The notes below the pieces were generated by a model. It was given only the letters and a program-made list of their open reading frames with translations. It made no database searches and was not told where the DNA came from. This document shows positions 1 through 11,779 of a stretch of 64,000 nt of DNA, in pieces (the stretch's first letter is position 1; each line of letters starts with the position of its first letter). The DNA comes from Trichosphaerium sp. ATCC 40318. Lineage: Eukaryota > Discosea > Flabellinia > Trichosidae. Location: the NCBI GenBank assembly GCA_038496445.1, contig JALMLS010000081.1, positions 1 to 64,000 of the forward strand. The letters are read 5' to 3'. The position numbers and the translations under genes were made by a program.

Positions 1-255
1 AAGCGATCCTTTTAATATAACTACACGTCTACGCGCTGCTTCTGGGTTCTTCATGTGTTTACTTTTATAACTTCAGTTGTTGGTGTTTGATGATAAAAAC
101 AAAGATGTAGGTGCTCTCTATGTTGTAACTAAGTTTTTACTTTTTTTTTTTTGCAACACGTTTTGGGTTTGAATGGGTTTGCTTTAGTACAAATCACGTG
201 TCTTTTCTATTCTTGTTTGGGTTGTTTTTGTTTTGTGTTTTTTTTGGTTTCTTCG
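1..255. other. 3' flank, no gene seen
   Basis: AT-rich stretch downstream of the minus-strand coiled-coil gene. It holds T-runs and one CACGTG palindrome near 197. I see no coding signal on either strand. Confidence 0.5.
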
Positions 256-2029
256 TTAAAATAATCCTGAGTATTGAGTGTCGCCTGTTTTGTAGTCATT
301 GTAAGTTGGTGCTTGGTATTGTCTATCATATACTGCTGGTTGTTGTGTTGTTCGTTGGGGAGTAAGATATGGTGAACTAGCGCGTGATGGAGTTGTTTGA
401 TAAGACGCTTGGTACGGTGAACGTCTTGGTACTGTCCCTGGCGTATGATAAGGAGATTGTGCCGTAGGTGTGAGATAAGGAGAGCGACTAGCCATCAATG
501 ATGGTGTATGGTATGGTGATGATGCTATTGGAGTACGCGGTAGACTTGCAGCGCTTGGGGTATGGTAAGGAGACTTAGAAACACCATTTGAATACGGAGA
601 TTGAGAAAGTATACTTGGATAAGGTGACCGAGAAATCCCGTTTGGACGTGGAGATTTAGGTATTGTACTTGGATAAGGTGATTGAGTAATTCTAGTTGGG
701 CGTGGAGATTTAGGTATTGTACTTGGATACGGTGATTGAGAAACTCCGTTTGGATATGGTGATTGAGAGTTTCTGCTTAGATACGGTGATTGAGAATCTC
801 TGCTTGGATATGGAGATTGTATTTGTAATGGACTTCGTTCTAGGTCTTGTGTTTGTACTGGTAGCTCTGTTTTTATCGTTTGTTCAAGTGGTTGTTCTGT
901 TTCTTGCTCTTGTTCTTGATCTAGGTCTTGTTCTTCGACTTCTTGTGATTTTGGTTCTATTATCGTTTCGGGTTGTTGTTCTTGGTGTTTTACTTGTGTG
1001 TTAACCTTTTCTAGTTTTTCTTGAAGTAAGTTTGCTGTGTTTAGAAGCGTTTGACATTTCTCAAAGAGTTCGTCATTTTCTACTTCTTTCATTTGCATGA
1101 GGTTATCCAGAGTCTTTATTTAGGTGTGAGAAATAGTCACGTGTATGATAGTTTGGCGTACATCTGCACGTGATTTTTGTCGTGCGAATTTCATGTCGTT
1201 TAAGTATGTTTCTTGGGTCATTGTTTTTGTTAGTTCATCGACTTGTAGTTCTAACGCATCTATTCTACTTTTACTTTGTTTTTCAAGAGCGTTTAGCTTA
1301 GATCTAGTGACCATATGTTCTGCTTTTTCTTGGTGAAGATCTTCGAGTAGTTTTGACTCATTCTGGACGCACGTGTTAGCGACGATTTACAAAAAGACGG
1401 TTCTTCCTCAAGAAAAACAGTTTTAATTTTTTTTTGCATTTCCTTTACCTCCTTGTAGCTCTCTAGTAAATTCTGGGCCTCGAGGTGCTTCAATTCGATA
1501 TTATTAAACGTCTCTTGTCGCGCTTGAAGTTTTCGTAACTAAACAATCTGTAAGAGAGGAGAAAAAAAAACCTTACAAAGAGATACATTATCGCGTTATG
1601 TTTTTAACATATCAAATAATTTTAGCGTACTTCTGATTCCATCTGACCTATTTTACGCTTATCTACTGTCTCTTGTACATTCTTCTCTTCTAAATATACC
1701 TCACTTTAATACAAAGTGTTTGGGTAACATTACCTACTAGTTTTTGAAGCACTTCCTCATAAGCAATGATAATATTTTTAAACTTCAAGTTTGTTTCTTG
1801 TTCTCTCCTTAGTACATCTTCGTAGTCCATTTGTATTATCTGTAGCTCATTCATAGCCTTTTAAAAAAATCAGTAAACTATTTAATAATAACACGTGGAT
1901 ACTCTTAAATACTAAAATATACAACCTCTTCGATCACGTGATCGATCTTACCTGATGATAAATTTCTTTTTTTAATTTTGCGATATAGTCTCCTGCTGAT
2001 AGCTCCGATGAACTGAAAGGTAATTCCAT
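256..2029 (-). CDS. Coiled-coil protein with C-terminal SPY repeats
   Basis: I do not recognise an orthologue. The start ATG at 2029 opens a first exon beginning MELPFSSSELSAGDYIAKLK, with a GTAAG donor near 1951. Further exons lie near 1733-1858, 1620-1700, 1380-1540, 1170-1350 and 256-1115. The N-terminal half is rich in E, K, Q and L in heptad-like order and is predicted coiled coil. A Q/E-rich linker follows, then a tail of about 14 units built on SPYPS, SPYHTP or SPRP, ending in GDTQYSGLF. The SP/TP-dense, tyrosine-bearing tail is low complexity and could be a proline-directed kinase substrate or a scaffold; that is inference. The 3' exon is long and certain, while the small 5' exons rest on splice signals only. 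Confidence 0.7.
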
Positions 2030-2770
2030 AGTGCGTCGATAATTCAAAGCAAATACAGACTGCAGTTTGTGGTTGATTAATTTTTTTTGTGAAGCTTGAC
2101 TCCCTTAACTAAACAAGCCTTAAAAATACTTTTTACCATGAATCTGCAGCCATACACAGCGTGCCAGTACTACGTGAATAGATAGTATTTGATTGGTATG
2201 AATGTGGCTTTAAGCGTGGAAATACGCTATTTATCAGCCGTTATAAGTGGTATAGTCGGCTAAGCCTGGATCGGACCATGGCCACCTATAATCGCTGGCT
2301 TTTGAAAACGAGGAACGTACACAAATGGATTCTTATTAACATCATTTGGTAATCCAAGCAAACTAGTTTGGATTATCCTCAGTAAGAGCATGTACAACTA
2401 TCTTTGGTAACATACTCCATCTTTCGGACAATGAAGGTTACTCTCAATCAATGTTCAGCCATGATTTTCACATAAGAGCACATAAGATATCAATGTATGC
2501 AACAGCAATGCAAAGTGTCACAGATACTGTTATGGGCTAGCAGTACACTTTCAATCGCCTATAGAATAAGCTATAGTCACGTGACAGCTACTAGCAGAAA
2601 ATACATCATTTGATGAAACTAACGGATGACAGCTGTACTAAAAAGGATGCTAGTATTTTTAAAATGGTTTTATATACGCTGGAGCGATATGTTATTTGAT
2701 CTTATTAGTAATGTGTACGAGTTCATTATTTTGTCTTCAACAGTTTGTTAGCAATCCACTTTAGTCCCGA
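2030..2770. other. Intergenic, no gene seen
   Basis: About 740 bases upstream of the coiled-coil gene. Both strands are stop-rich. A CACGTG lies inside the longer palindrome GTCACGTGAC near 2577. No known domain is visible. Confidence 0.5.
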
Positions 2771-3160
2771 TCAAGGCTTTAGCCCCTTCTTTGCTAACAT
2801 AACTTTGATAGGCGCAAATATGGGATGTACCAACAAGTGCTTTAATACCTCATCAGTTACTAACGTGCGACAAAGATAAAGGATGTTTCGAAGCTGATTT
2901 TGATTTAACGTTCTAAGTACAATAGCGTGGTATCCAATAACACGTTTGACAAGCTTTAAATCGTGATGTGGTTGTTTATATGCTCTTATCTCTGTAGGAA
3001 GCCGCAATACACTTTTGTGGGAGGTGGTTGATTTTACAACGCTTTGAGGTAGATAGCATAGTATGTTGTATTCAATAATTACAAAGTAACAAAAGCCACA
3101 CTTGACCCTAAGCGACATGCATGATAGTATCCAGTCTAGTGTCAACAATTGTACCTGCAA
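2771..3160 (-). pseudogene. Decayed F-box gene fragment
   Basis: The minus strand reads LRLPTEI followed by VIGYHAIVLRTLNQNQ. This matches the F-box exon of the loci at 6.7-7.5 kb (LQLPTDIIAHIL and VIGYHTIVLRTLSQ), but a stretch of about 12 residues in the middle of the F-box is missing. DNA similarity to the repeat at 6696-6911 is plain from about 2890 to 3010. No LRR tail follows; the frame ends in unrelated residues. F-box domains bind Skp1 in SCF ubiquitin ligases, and with helix 2 deleted this copy is unlikely to fold. I read it as a broken family member. Confidence 0.6.
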
Positions 3161-3691
3161 AGATACAATCTCTCAAAAGTGCACGTGACTAGTAAATAAA
3201 GTTCAAATGGTTTGGTGACAAACCGCCAAACCTTGCTGCCAGTGCAAGGTGGTGTATTAAACAGTTAGATTGTGAAGCACGCTTAAATCTTGACTCGTGT
3301 AACTGTTCCTCACTATCCCTAGATTACCATATACTAGTATATAATTGATACCAAAACAAGATCACACCTCCTTCCCGGGCCACAACAATAATACACAAAT
3401 AAACCCTATGCGTGCATGTAGTATACGTAATGACTGGTACAAGGTTAAACACTAGTTGATTTGCTGTCTATTGTTTATAAGGTTTGCCTAGTACCAATTA
3501 AGTTATTGGCAGTATCGCTCCCCAAAACCTCTGCAGTTGCATATGAACTACAATACTTTGTGTTCTGTAAAACAAGAGATTCATATCAAATTGTTTAAGG
3601 GGGCGTGCACCTTAAGCCTAACTGATGCATTATGCACAAAAAATACAGAGTATAATAATAGGATTTATTATTTTTGTTGGGGTGAACAACT
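3161..3691. other. Intergenic, no gene seen
   Basis: About 530 bases between the F-box fragment and the 3' end of the first GT8 gene. There is no supported reading frame. It contains a CACGTG near 3182. Confidence 0.4.
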
Positions 3692-5719
3692 TTAAGTTGT
3701 TTTTTTGTCGTGATTGTACAGTTGATAGTCGTTATTAGGTATGTGTAACTTTAGTCTTATATGTTCATTGTATTCCTTGAATGTAACCGGAAACGGTCCT
3801 TTTTTACTTGGACTATCACTCCATGTGACATTCTGATCAAGTGTTGGTTTTGGTTCAAACAACGGTTTTGCAAAAAAAAACTTTTTGCTGTTTAGAAGAT
3901 CAGGATACTCTTCTACCAATAAGTCATATGCACGAAACCAATGTACCCATTGAATACGCCTTCTACCACCCTATACATAATTTTAAGTACAAAAGAGGAT
4001 ACAGAATATGCAGAGACCAAAAAAAGAAACAGAAAAAAAAAGGATGAAGCTGAAGTCTTTCAAAAACTAAACATTAACAGTTCACATGTTATTTAAAAAA
4101 TGAAGCTCTAAAACTGATTTGTGGAATATTAATAAATGATTGGGAATAGTAATGATAAAGATAAAAGATTATCAAAGTCGATGGTTAACTTACAGATAAA
4201 AACCAAGGTTTGCCTCCAGGGAAATGCCAAACTTTTGAATTACCGAGCCAGTTTTGATTGTATAGCCCATGAACGTTTCTGGCATCAACAACATAACCCT
4301 GGTTTAAAAATTATCAATACAGAGAGTAAGGATACACTCAAACGAAAGTTGTTGTTCAAAAAAAAAACCCATCTCAAAGAACGGAGAATGTGAAATGAAC
4401 GTACCATGGTAAAAGATTCCATCTCAATGAATCATTACGTGCTACAAAAGCATAGTTAAGTACCCACTGATCACAACATTCCTTCAACTGCAGTTCTGCT
4501 ATAAAGTGTTCTCTGAGCACTTTTACAAGGTGGTTGTAAACTTTATCATTCGGTTCAAAAACGAAGAAACCTTGTGTTAAAAATAGATCAGTATTTTCTT
4601 GTCAACTTGATTCATAGCATACCTGTATTACAAGCTTCCTCATCACTACGCGCCCAGTATTCTCGATGTGCTAGTTATAGTTAGATAGGAGGTAAGTGTA
4701 TGATGGTGTTCGTACCAGCTGGTGTTGGATATGTGAATATATCATCAATGTTTTTTGTAATGACCATATCAGCATCAATAAAACATGCTTTGGTGTATCC
4801 TTTCATGAGCTTGAATATCTTTAATTTAGCTAATCTAGTTCCATGTTGTTTGCTCTAAGCACTTCTGTCAGTAAAAGTAAAATAGAAAGCAACGGAAAAA
4901 AAATATACTGAGTTCTTTTGTCAAATGGGTCAAGTATTTCTTAAGTGACGCACAGGTTTCTTTGTAATGTTGTATTCCATAAATAATTTAGTAACATTAA
5001 ATGGTTCTATGACTCTTATTTCATCAGCCAACTTCTCATACGCATCTGGAAGCTACAACAAGAACCATAAAGTCAAAAAAAAAAAAACAAAGCAGAATCA
5101 AATCAAAAAAAAAAAAAAAAAAGAGAGTCCTTCCTGCCGTACTTCGTTTACCAGATTTTTTGTAATGAACAATATAATCGGATACTTAGGTTTCTGTAGT
5201 TTAAGTGAATGTATCATAACAGCTGCTGACATGACATACGTCTTTGTCGCTAAAGCAAAAAAAACAACTTTAATAAAAACGAATCAAACGCATAGCAATG
5301 AGTTTTAAGCGTACTCATCAATGCAATGTAGCAATACTTCGCTAATGGTTTCACGGTAGGTTCTTCCACTCCTTCACCCATCGTTAAAGCTATTGGCGGT
5401 TCTAAAGGTGCCGAAGGCTCCAAAGCTATGTCGGTAGATGCAAAAAACGGCCCAGTGTGCGATAATACGCCCGAAAAGTCTAAACATCGTTACAAACATT
5501 GTAGACGCCAAAATATAACGAAGTATCACTTGTTCGTGTGTTTGAGGAGTAAAAGGTTAAAACTACGTGGTTTTCACGATTCACGATTCACATTGTTTTT
5601 CTCTGCGTACGTATAACAGCAATGCATACAAACACTGCTAGAGCCATAATAATTATTCTTCGTCCTGGGATCATCGAATATTGTTTTGAAGTACTAGAGT
5701 TCTCCATTTCAGGCTCCAT
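3692..5719 (-). CDS. GT8 glycosyltransferase, copy 1
   Basis: Glycogenin-like family 8 glycosyltransferase, expected to transfer a sugar from a nucleotide-sugar in the Golgi or ER lumen. The start at 5719 gives MEPEMENSS, then a basic GRR stop-transfer signal and one hydrophobic segment (IIIMALAVFVCIAVI): a type II membrane anchor. Nine exons follow the pattern shared by all six copies. They encode a short acidic stem, the core start TYVMSAAVMIHSLKLQ, the metal-binding DxD in CFIDADMVITKN, GFFVFEP, CCDQWVLNYAF and the WHFPGGKPW motif (compare HFxGxxKPW of glycogenins). The last exon starts GGRRRIQWVHWFRAYD and ends YNHDKKTT. All blocks are in frame, so it looks functional. No glycogenin acceptor tyrosine can be assigned. 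Confidence 0.85.
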
Positions 5720-5893
5720 ACTCAAAATAAGCTTATGCGATGAGTTGCTATTACTGTGGGAACTAATAAAATCACTTGACGGTCAAACTTCTTCTACGAG
5801 TACTTAAGAGACGTCGATTCGCTACATATTAAGTAGAAATAAACAGATCTTAGAAATAATGCAAAATGGTTTTAATGCCTATAAGTATAGAAT

Positions 5894-6150
5894 GTTAGCT
5901 AACATGTGAAAATAGTAATTGAAGTTTAAGATGGTTCTGAGGTGAGTAAAAACGTCTCAAAGATTCTCGAAATCCTGTAAGTATCCAAAAATTCGCGTAG
6001 TTTTCGAAACTGTCTCAAAAGCGATGCGCCCCTATCAAAAGGTCCAGTCCGTGAGTCCGAGATAACGCTATTTCCAAGGTAGATTGACTGTTTACAACTT
6101 TAAGAGTAGCTGAACCCAAGAGCCAAAGAAGGAGTTTTTTTTATTGTCCG
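5894..6150. repeat. Direct repeat A, copy 1
   Basis: This ~256-base segment recurs almost unchanged at 6912-7170, sharing the block from GTTAGCTAACATGTGAAA to TTTTTTTTATTGTCCG. It lies in the same orientation. Here it is followed by unrelated sequence, whereas the second copy is followed by repeat B. Confidence 0.9.
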
Positions 6151-6695
6151 TACAATGGGTAAAAGAAGCAAACCAAAAACCTGCAAGACTTTTCTTGAAA
6201 TCACTTTTCGTCTTCCTAACAATAATATTCAAAAGTATCTCTATAAGCAGTGAAAACAAGTTTGTTATTTCGGTGAATAAAGTAGCACGTGAAACCTGCT
6301 TAGTTGTCATTGTACGTTTAAATTTATTGAGCAAGTTGCACTTGTTACAGTTGTTACCATTCAGGGTAGCCAATATATTCTGCGCCCTCAAGTGCCTTGA
6401 TGCCTTCAGCAGTTATTGAAGTTTCGTAGAGGGAAATAGTATGAACTCCAGTAAGTGCTTTAATACCTTCATCAGTCACATTCTTACTTTCAAAGATGTC
6501 TATCTTATGAACCCCTTTTAGTGCTTTAAGACCTTTGTCTGTTACTGAAGTATTGCTGAGGTCAATAGTATGAACTCCAGCAAGTGCTTTGACACCTTCA
6601 TCTGTTACTGATATGCCGCTGAGGTGAATATTATGAACTCCAGCAAATTGTTTGATAATATCATCTCCAACACCATATGTTTTAACTTCAATTTT

Positions 6696-6911
6696 TGTAT
6701 TTCAGAATACCTGGGTGTTTTGAAGCTGATTTTGCTTGACTTAACGTTCTAAGTACAATAGCGTGGTATCCAATAACGTCATGAACGATTGAAGCAAGGA
6801 AACGACAGGTTTAAGCAGCTTTGAATCGTGATTTGGTTGCTTTACGCAAGATGTGCGCTATTATATCTGACGGAAGCTGTAATAATGTTGGCTTTTTAAC
6901 TGAGAAAATAA
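6696..6911. repeat. Direct repeat B, copy 1 (F-box exon)
   Basis: About 215 bases beginning TGTATTTCAGAATACCTGG, repeated at 7171-7385 with few differences. It carries the end of the F-box coding sequence on the minus strand. Confidence 0.9.
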
Positions 6912-7170
6912 AGTTAGCTAACATGTGAAATCTGGTAATTGAAGTTTAAGATGGTTCTGAGGTGAGTAAAAACGTCTCAAAGATTCTCGAAATCCTGTAA
7001 GTATCCAACAATTCGCGTAGTTTTCGAAACTGTCTCAAAAGCGATGCGCCCCTATCAAAAGGGCCCGTCCGTGAGTCCGAGATAACGCTATTTCCAAGGT
7101 CGATTGACTGTTTACAACTTGAAGAGTCGCTGAACCCAAGAGCCAAAGAAGGAGTTTTTTTTATTGTCCG
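6912..7170. repeat. Direct repeat A, copy 2
   Basis: Second copy of the segment at 5894-6150, sitting exactly between the two copies of repeat B so that the order is B-A-B. Differences from copy 1 are scattered single bases. Confidence 0.9.
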
Positions 7171-7385
7171 TGTATTTCAGAATACCTGGATGTTTTGAAG
7201 CTGATTTTGCTTGACTTAACGTTCTAAGTACAATAGTGTGGTATCCAATAACGTCATGAACGATTGAAGCAAGGAAACGACAGGTTTGAGCAGCTTTGAA
7301 TCGTGATTTGGTTGTTTTACGCAAGATGTGTGCTATTATATCTGTCGGAAGCTGTAATAATGTTGGCTTTTTAACTGAGAAAATA
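7171..7385. repeat. Direct repeat B, copy 2 (F-box exon)
   Basis: Second copy of the F-box segment at 6696-6911. Its boundary with repeat A at 7170/7171 is sharp. Confidence 0.9.
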
Positions 7386-7578
7386 AAGAAAGTCAATGCA
7401 AATCTGGCAAATGGATACATAAGCTTACTAAAGTAGTAAAGATAGTTTTGCATCATGTAACATTTCGCTTTTATCAAAATTAAGGATATAAGTGGCTCAA
7501 CATCGATTTTCTGCCATGACAAAAAGATAGCCAGAGCTGGCATTCAAAGGAGTAAGCCATACCAACTTACAGATAAAC

Positions 7579-8921
7579 TTATTTTATTAAAGCGTTCTCG
7601 ACATCTTCAGTACTTGTAGTCACTACTTCAAGGTCCTTATTGTTCATGTGAACAACATAAACATATGCACTTGTAACGAACATAACACTATGTTCAGTAA
7701 GGTATTTTTTGCTTTTTCTTTTATAGATGAAACAAGGTAGTATTTCTCCAGACAGTTTATGTTTAACCATCCTTACATCTGCAGTGTCAACTGTTCTTTT
7801 CTTAGTAACATCATCAACAACTATAACAGTATTTAGCAACCCAGTTGCGACATTATAGTTAAACCTACAATCAAAGTCATCTTCCAAACACCCTGCACAT
7901 AACCGTCTCCATGTGTTCCTAGGACGCAATTGAACAAGTAAATTAAATTCTCCTTTTGAGATTCCACGAATTTGATCAGTAATTGGTACACTAAAAGGTT
8001 TATCCTGTTTAAAGACAACAAGTCAATAAGTCAATTAACATGTTTCTATGAAATATGTGTGCCTTTGTGTACACCCATTCATCTACCATGTCGTTTCTAC
8101 GATTGATAAAGCTAAAATCTCCATTGTACTTTGCCATTAAATTCTCGCCTTCATAGACATCTATCTCCATCTTCATGTTATTAAGAATACCCTTGATTGG
8201 TATTTTTATTGTACACGGCTTCCATCCTTGCAAACAAAAAGTCAGAAACACAAAAAACCACGTGAAACATCACTGAAAAAAACGTGACAAAAAACCAAAA
8301 TAAACTGAAACGGCATTTTTCACATACGAATCAATCTCTCCTTAATTTGACGCTTGGTTTTTCTTGAGCGAGACTTTCCATATGGCTTTTCAATAATTTT
8401 ATGTGTATACTCCTTTCCATTCACAGGTGTGAAAGATAGCGTGCAGGTATGTTTTACTATCTCTACAAAAAATGTCAATGTCAAAGAGTACTAATTCATT
8501 GAAAACTCTCACCCCAATCTTCACGTTTGCGTTTATGTCGTATCCGTGGTGGCAAGGTACTTATAGGTATTATGGATACCACCGTTTCGGTTCTAGTTCT
8601 ATACATCCAATACGGTCTAAATACGCGCCCAAGCATCTTTTCTCGATATACGAGCGCCTGTAGTTGTTTTTAAGTGATATTTTGAAAAAAACGTGATAGT
8701 ACCACTAAATAAGTTCTTAAATCTGTTGTTACATTGTATTTTCTACGAAGAATTGTCTTTGCATACTCAATAACAACACTGTGACAGATATAGCAAGTTC
8801 TTGACAATGAAAGTGCTTTAAGTATGCTGCCCTCTGATACTATATATCCAACAATGCTGTATAACAATTCTACAGGTAAACGTTGAAGTAACAAGCCTGA
8901 TGTGTTGCTCTCACGTGACAT
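7579..8921 (-). CDS. F-box protein with unknown C-terminal domain
   Basis: Start ATG at 8921 (MSRESNTSG) is followed at once by an F-box: LLQRLPVELLYSIVGYIV and ALSLSRTCYICHSVV. Five exons join in frame through GT-AG introns near 8665-8700, 8465-8513, 8230-8335 and 8010-8095. Later exons encode a basic stretch (KPYGKSRSRKTKRQIKERL), a segment with IKIPIKGILNNMKMEIDVYE, and a C-terminal exon ending EDVENALIK. F-box proteins recruit substrates to SCF ubiquitin ligases; the C-terminal part would be the substrate-binding region, but I recognise no fold in it. It lies immediately upstream of the broken F-box/LRR locus. The F-box and terminal exon are firm; internal borders are inferred. Confidence 0.7.
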
Positions 8922-9236
8922 AACGTAATAAACTGTACAACAATTTTTGAAGGAAAAAAACGTGATAAATGACATTTTTCAGGCCACTGAAGAGTAGAAG
9001 TAAGACCAATGCTAGACATGTTAAAAAAGCGGGGTTCAACTTGTATGGACTATTAGTGAAGATGTTTAGCAAACATGGAAAAAAAGAGGATTTAGATAAA
9101 TGAATAATTCCAGTTCGTTTCTTGGTTTTTGTGCTTTTTGTCTAACTGTTTTTGCTACAGCCGTTTGACTCTCTGTATTGCTTTTTTAAGTGTAGAAAAT
9201 GTTGTTTGATGGTGTCTTATATTTTTCCGGAACTAC
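8922..9236. other. Intergenic, no gene seen
   Basis: About 315 bases upstream of the F-box gene, AT-rich with T-runs. No reading frame is supported. Confidence 0.4.
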
Positions 9237-9644
9237 CTAAACTGGGAAGACAGGCAACAATACAGAAAACTTGTGTTCAAATTTCGTAGTTTTTTCCAAC
9301 ATTGACAAGGTTTGCATTGGCAGTCTGGCAATCCTTTTTGTTTGAAATTCAGACCAATCAGTTGATCTAGCATATATTGTTGAATGAACTGCTGTACTAA
9401 TATATAACAGGGAAAGGAACAAGTAGTCGAGAAGAAAAACTTCGCCCCATTTTTTTGTTGTGACATGTTTATTCCACACGCAGTTCCTTATGCGGGGTGC
9501 GAAATTATCAAGCGCTGAACTGCTGCGAAGTTGATGGTACCTTACTCCTAAAATGTTAATGTCGGAAACGGTTATCTGTTTCTTTAGGTTCCTATTTGAT
9601 ATGAACTTTGAGAGCAGAGGTTCTTCAGCAGAAACGGTACTCAT
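9237..9644 (-). pseudogene. Degenerate partner of the 14451 gene
   Basis: The minus strand opens MSTVSAEEPL, identical to the start of the small gene at 14451, and the two DNA stretches stay alignable for about 100 bases through GTAAGGTACCAT. One base is lost relative to the plus-strand copy just after that start, so the frame differs. Beyond ~9530 the sequences diverge completely. It sits at the outer end of the left arm of the large inverted duplication. A different, unrelated product cannot be excluded because the frame stays open. Confidence 0.45.
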
Positions 9645-11757
9645 GCGCTATGATAGAAAGTTATCTTGACTGTATATCACCGTGTTACATTGCAAAGATA
9701 TGTAAACAAAAATAACAACCCTTGAAAGAGTCTTGACTAAGGAGTTGAAATCTAACATTCTGTGGTTTATTTTTTTATTTATTATTTTTGGTTGTAACAT
9801 TAACTTTAAGTTTTTTTTTTGTGTGATTGTACATTTGATAGTCGTTATTAGGTATATGCAAATTTAGTCTAATATCATCATAGTATTCTTTAAATGTAAC
9901 AGGAAGGTGTTCTTGTCGATGAGGATTCCATGTGACATTCAGATCAGTTGTTGGTTTTGGTTCAAATAATGGTTTTGTCTTTCGTGCATTTAAAAAAGGC
10001 TTATTTTTTAAGAGATCAGGGTACTCTTCTACCATTAAGTCATAGGCACGGAACCATTGTACCCATTGAATACGCCTTCTACCACCCTACACACGATTTT
10101 AAGTACAAAGTACTAACCATTTAAAAACGTTGTATCAAGACTACATTTGTAGTAGAGATGTAATGGAATGGTTAATAAAAAGATTCAAAAATAATTTGAA
10201 TCAATGCAACTTACAGGTAAAAACCAAGGTTTGGGGCCAGGGAAATGCCAAACCTTTGTATCAGCTAGCCATTTTTTTTTGTATAGATAATTAACGTTTC
10301 TGCCATCGACAACATAACCCCTTTTAAAAATCAACATTGAATTCTATGACAGGTTGTGCTATCGGCAATAAAAGAACGTATAATGTACCATGGTAAAAGA
10401 TTCCATTTCAACGAATCATTACGTTCTATAAAAGCATAGTTGAGTACCCACTGATCACAGCATACCGACAACTTTAAGTCTCGCACAAAGTGTTCATTGA
10501 CCAGTTTTTCGAGGTGATTGTAAACTTTCTCTGAAGGTTCGAAAAGGAAGAACCCTATAATAAACACATAAGCTTTTCAACTTGATTCATAGCATACCTG
10601 TATTACAAGATTCCTCATCTTTACGCGCCCAGTAGTCTCGATGAGCTATTTATAGTTATATACGATGTAAAAGTAGGTTGGTATTCGTACCAGATGGTGT
10701 TGGATATGTGAATATGTCATCAACGTTTTTTACAATAGCCATATCAGCATCAATAAAACATACTTTGGTGTACCCTTTCATGAGCTTGAATATCTTTAAT
10801 TTGGCCAGTCTGTTTTGATATTTATGCTTCTAAATACAGGTGTCATTAAAAGTAGAGGAGTCGGTAAAATAGCAGGATTTTTGGTATTATTGTTCAATTT
10901 GTTCACAATGTCCAACTGAGCCAAGTACTTTATACATAACGCACAGGTGTTCGTAAGCTTATATTCTTGAATTCTTTACTTATGTGAAAGGGTTCTATGA
11001 TCCTTATTTCATCAGTCAATATCTTAAACTCATCTGGAAGCTAAAACAAGAAAAATATAAAGTTAAAAAAAGAAAAAAAAACAAGTGCAACAACTTTGCT
11101 CTTAGCGTACTATTTTAATCAAAGTATCTGCCACGAATAATATAATTGGATACTTAGGGTTATGTAGTTTAAGTGAATGTATCATAACAGCCGCTGGCAT
11201 GACATACGCCTTTGATGCTAAAGCACAAAACATAACTTAAAAATGTGATCACGTGATTTTGTTACTCACTTATCATTGCAACATAGCAATACTTCGCTAA
11301 TGGTTTCACAGTAGGTTCTTTCTCTTCTGCATCCATTTCTTTTTGTATCTCTGTTGTTTCTTCGTGTTTCACTGTTGGTACGTCAGTGGCGCCTGTGGGG
11401 TGTTCTTCAGTAGCAAAAGGCGCACTTAGCGCCTCAATAATCGAAGAAGAAGTTGATAATGTCCCCATGTATTCTAAACATCGTTATACACCTCGCAAAC
11501 GCCAAATTGTATCGAAATATCGCCGTTTCCGTGATTTTGGGGAGTTACAGTTCATACCACGTGGTTTTTAACTTGTCCCCGAATTTATATTGTTTTTATT
11601 TGTGCGTACGTAAAGCAACAACGCATACAAACAATGCTACGGCTATAAGAATAACTCGTAGTCCTGGAATCTTATATTGTGTTGAACTACCATCAGAGGT
11701 CTCCATTTAGGCTCTCCTTGCGCTCAATACTCGTGATATCTCGCGAAGATGAGAAGT
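9530..11757. repeat. Large inverted duplication, left arm
   Basis: This ~2.2 kb arm is the reverse complement of 12329-14560. Inner edge: the bases at 11692-11757 are mirrored without visible change at 12329-12394. Outer edge: homology ends just after a GTAAGGTACCAT block. The arms are diverged in introns but well conserved in exons. Each carries one complete GT8 gene reading away from the centre. Confidence 0.88.
9775..11706 (-). CDS. GT8 glycosyltransferase, copy 2
   Basis: Nine-exon glycogenin-like enzyme in the left arm of the inverted duplication. The start at 11706 gives METSDGSSTQYKIPGLRVIL and one membrane segment (ILIAVALFVCVVAL). The second exon encodes a stem beginning MGTLSTSSSIIEALSAPF and ending KPLAKYCYVAMIS. 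The catalytic core keeps the DxD (CFIDADMAIVKN), GFFLFEPSEKVYNHLEK, CCDQWVLNYAF and FPGPKPW. The last exon ends YQMYNHTKKKLKVN and carries a stretch VTTKNNK past the point where copy 3 stops. It is divergently transcribed from copy 3 across ~670 bases. All blocks are in frame. The role should be lumenal sugar transfer, inferred from the family. Confidence 0.85.
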
Positions 11758-11779
11758 GACGTCAGAATATTTTGGAGAC

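Larger units (their letters stand above)
6365..7545 (-). pseudogene. Rearranged F-box/LRR pseudogene
   Basis: Read on the minus strand, 7545-7175 holds an F-box exon (LLQLPTDIIAHILRKTT, then AAQTCRFLASIVHDVIGYH). After an inserted repeat A, a second copy of the same F-box piece runs 6911-6696. An LRR stretch follows at about 6690-6365 with five units of the type VTDEGVKALAGVHTIDL. The LRRs match the intact F-box/LRR genes at 25.6 and 50.4 kb. The F-box to LRR junction at ~6690 is out of frame and the first F-box copy runs into stops inside repeat A, so no single product can be read. It is the remains of one gene broken by partial duplication. Confidence 0.75.

Noticed and set aside
8472-8663. 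Plus-strand 63-codon frame near 8.5 kb
   Set aside because: It overlaps an exon of the minus-strand F-box gene and shows no features.
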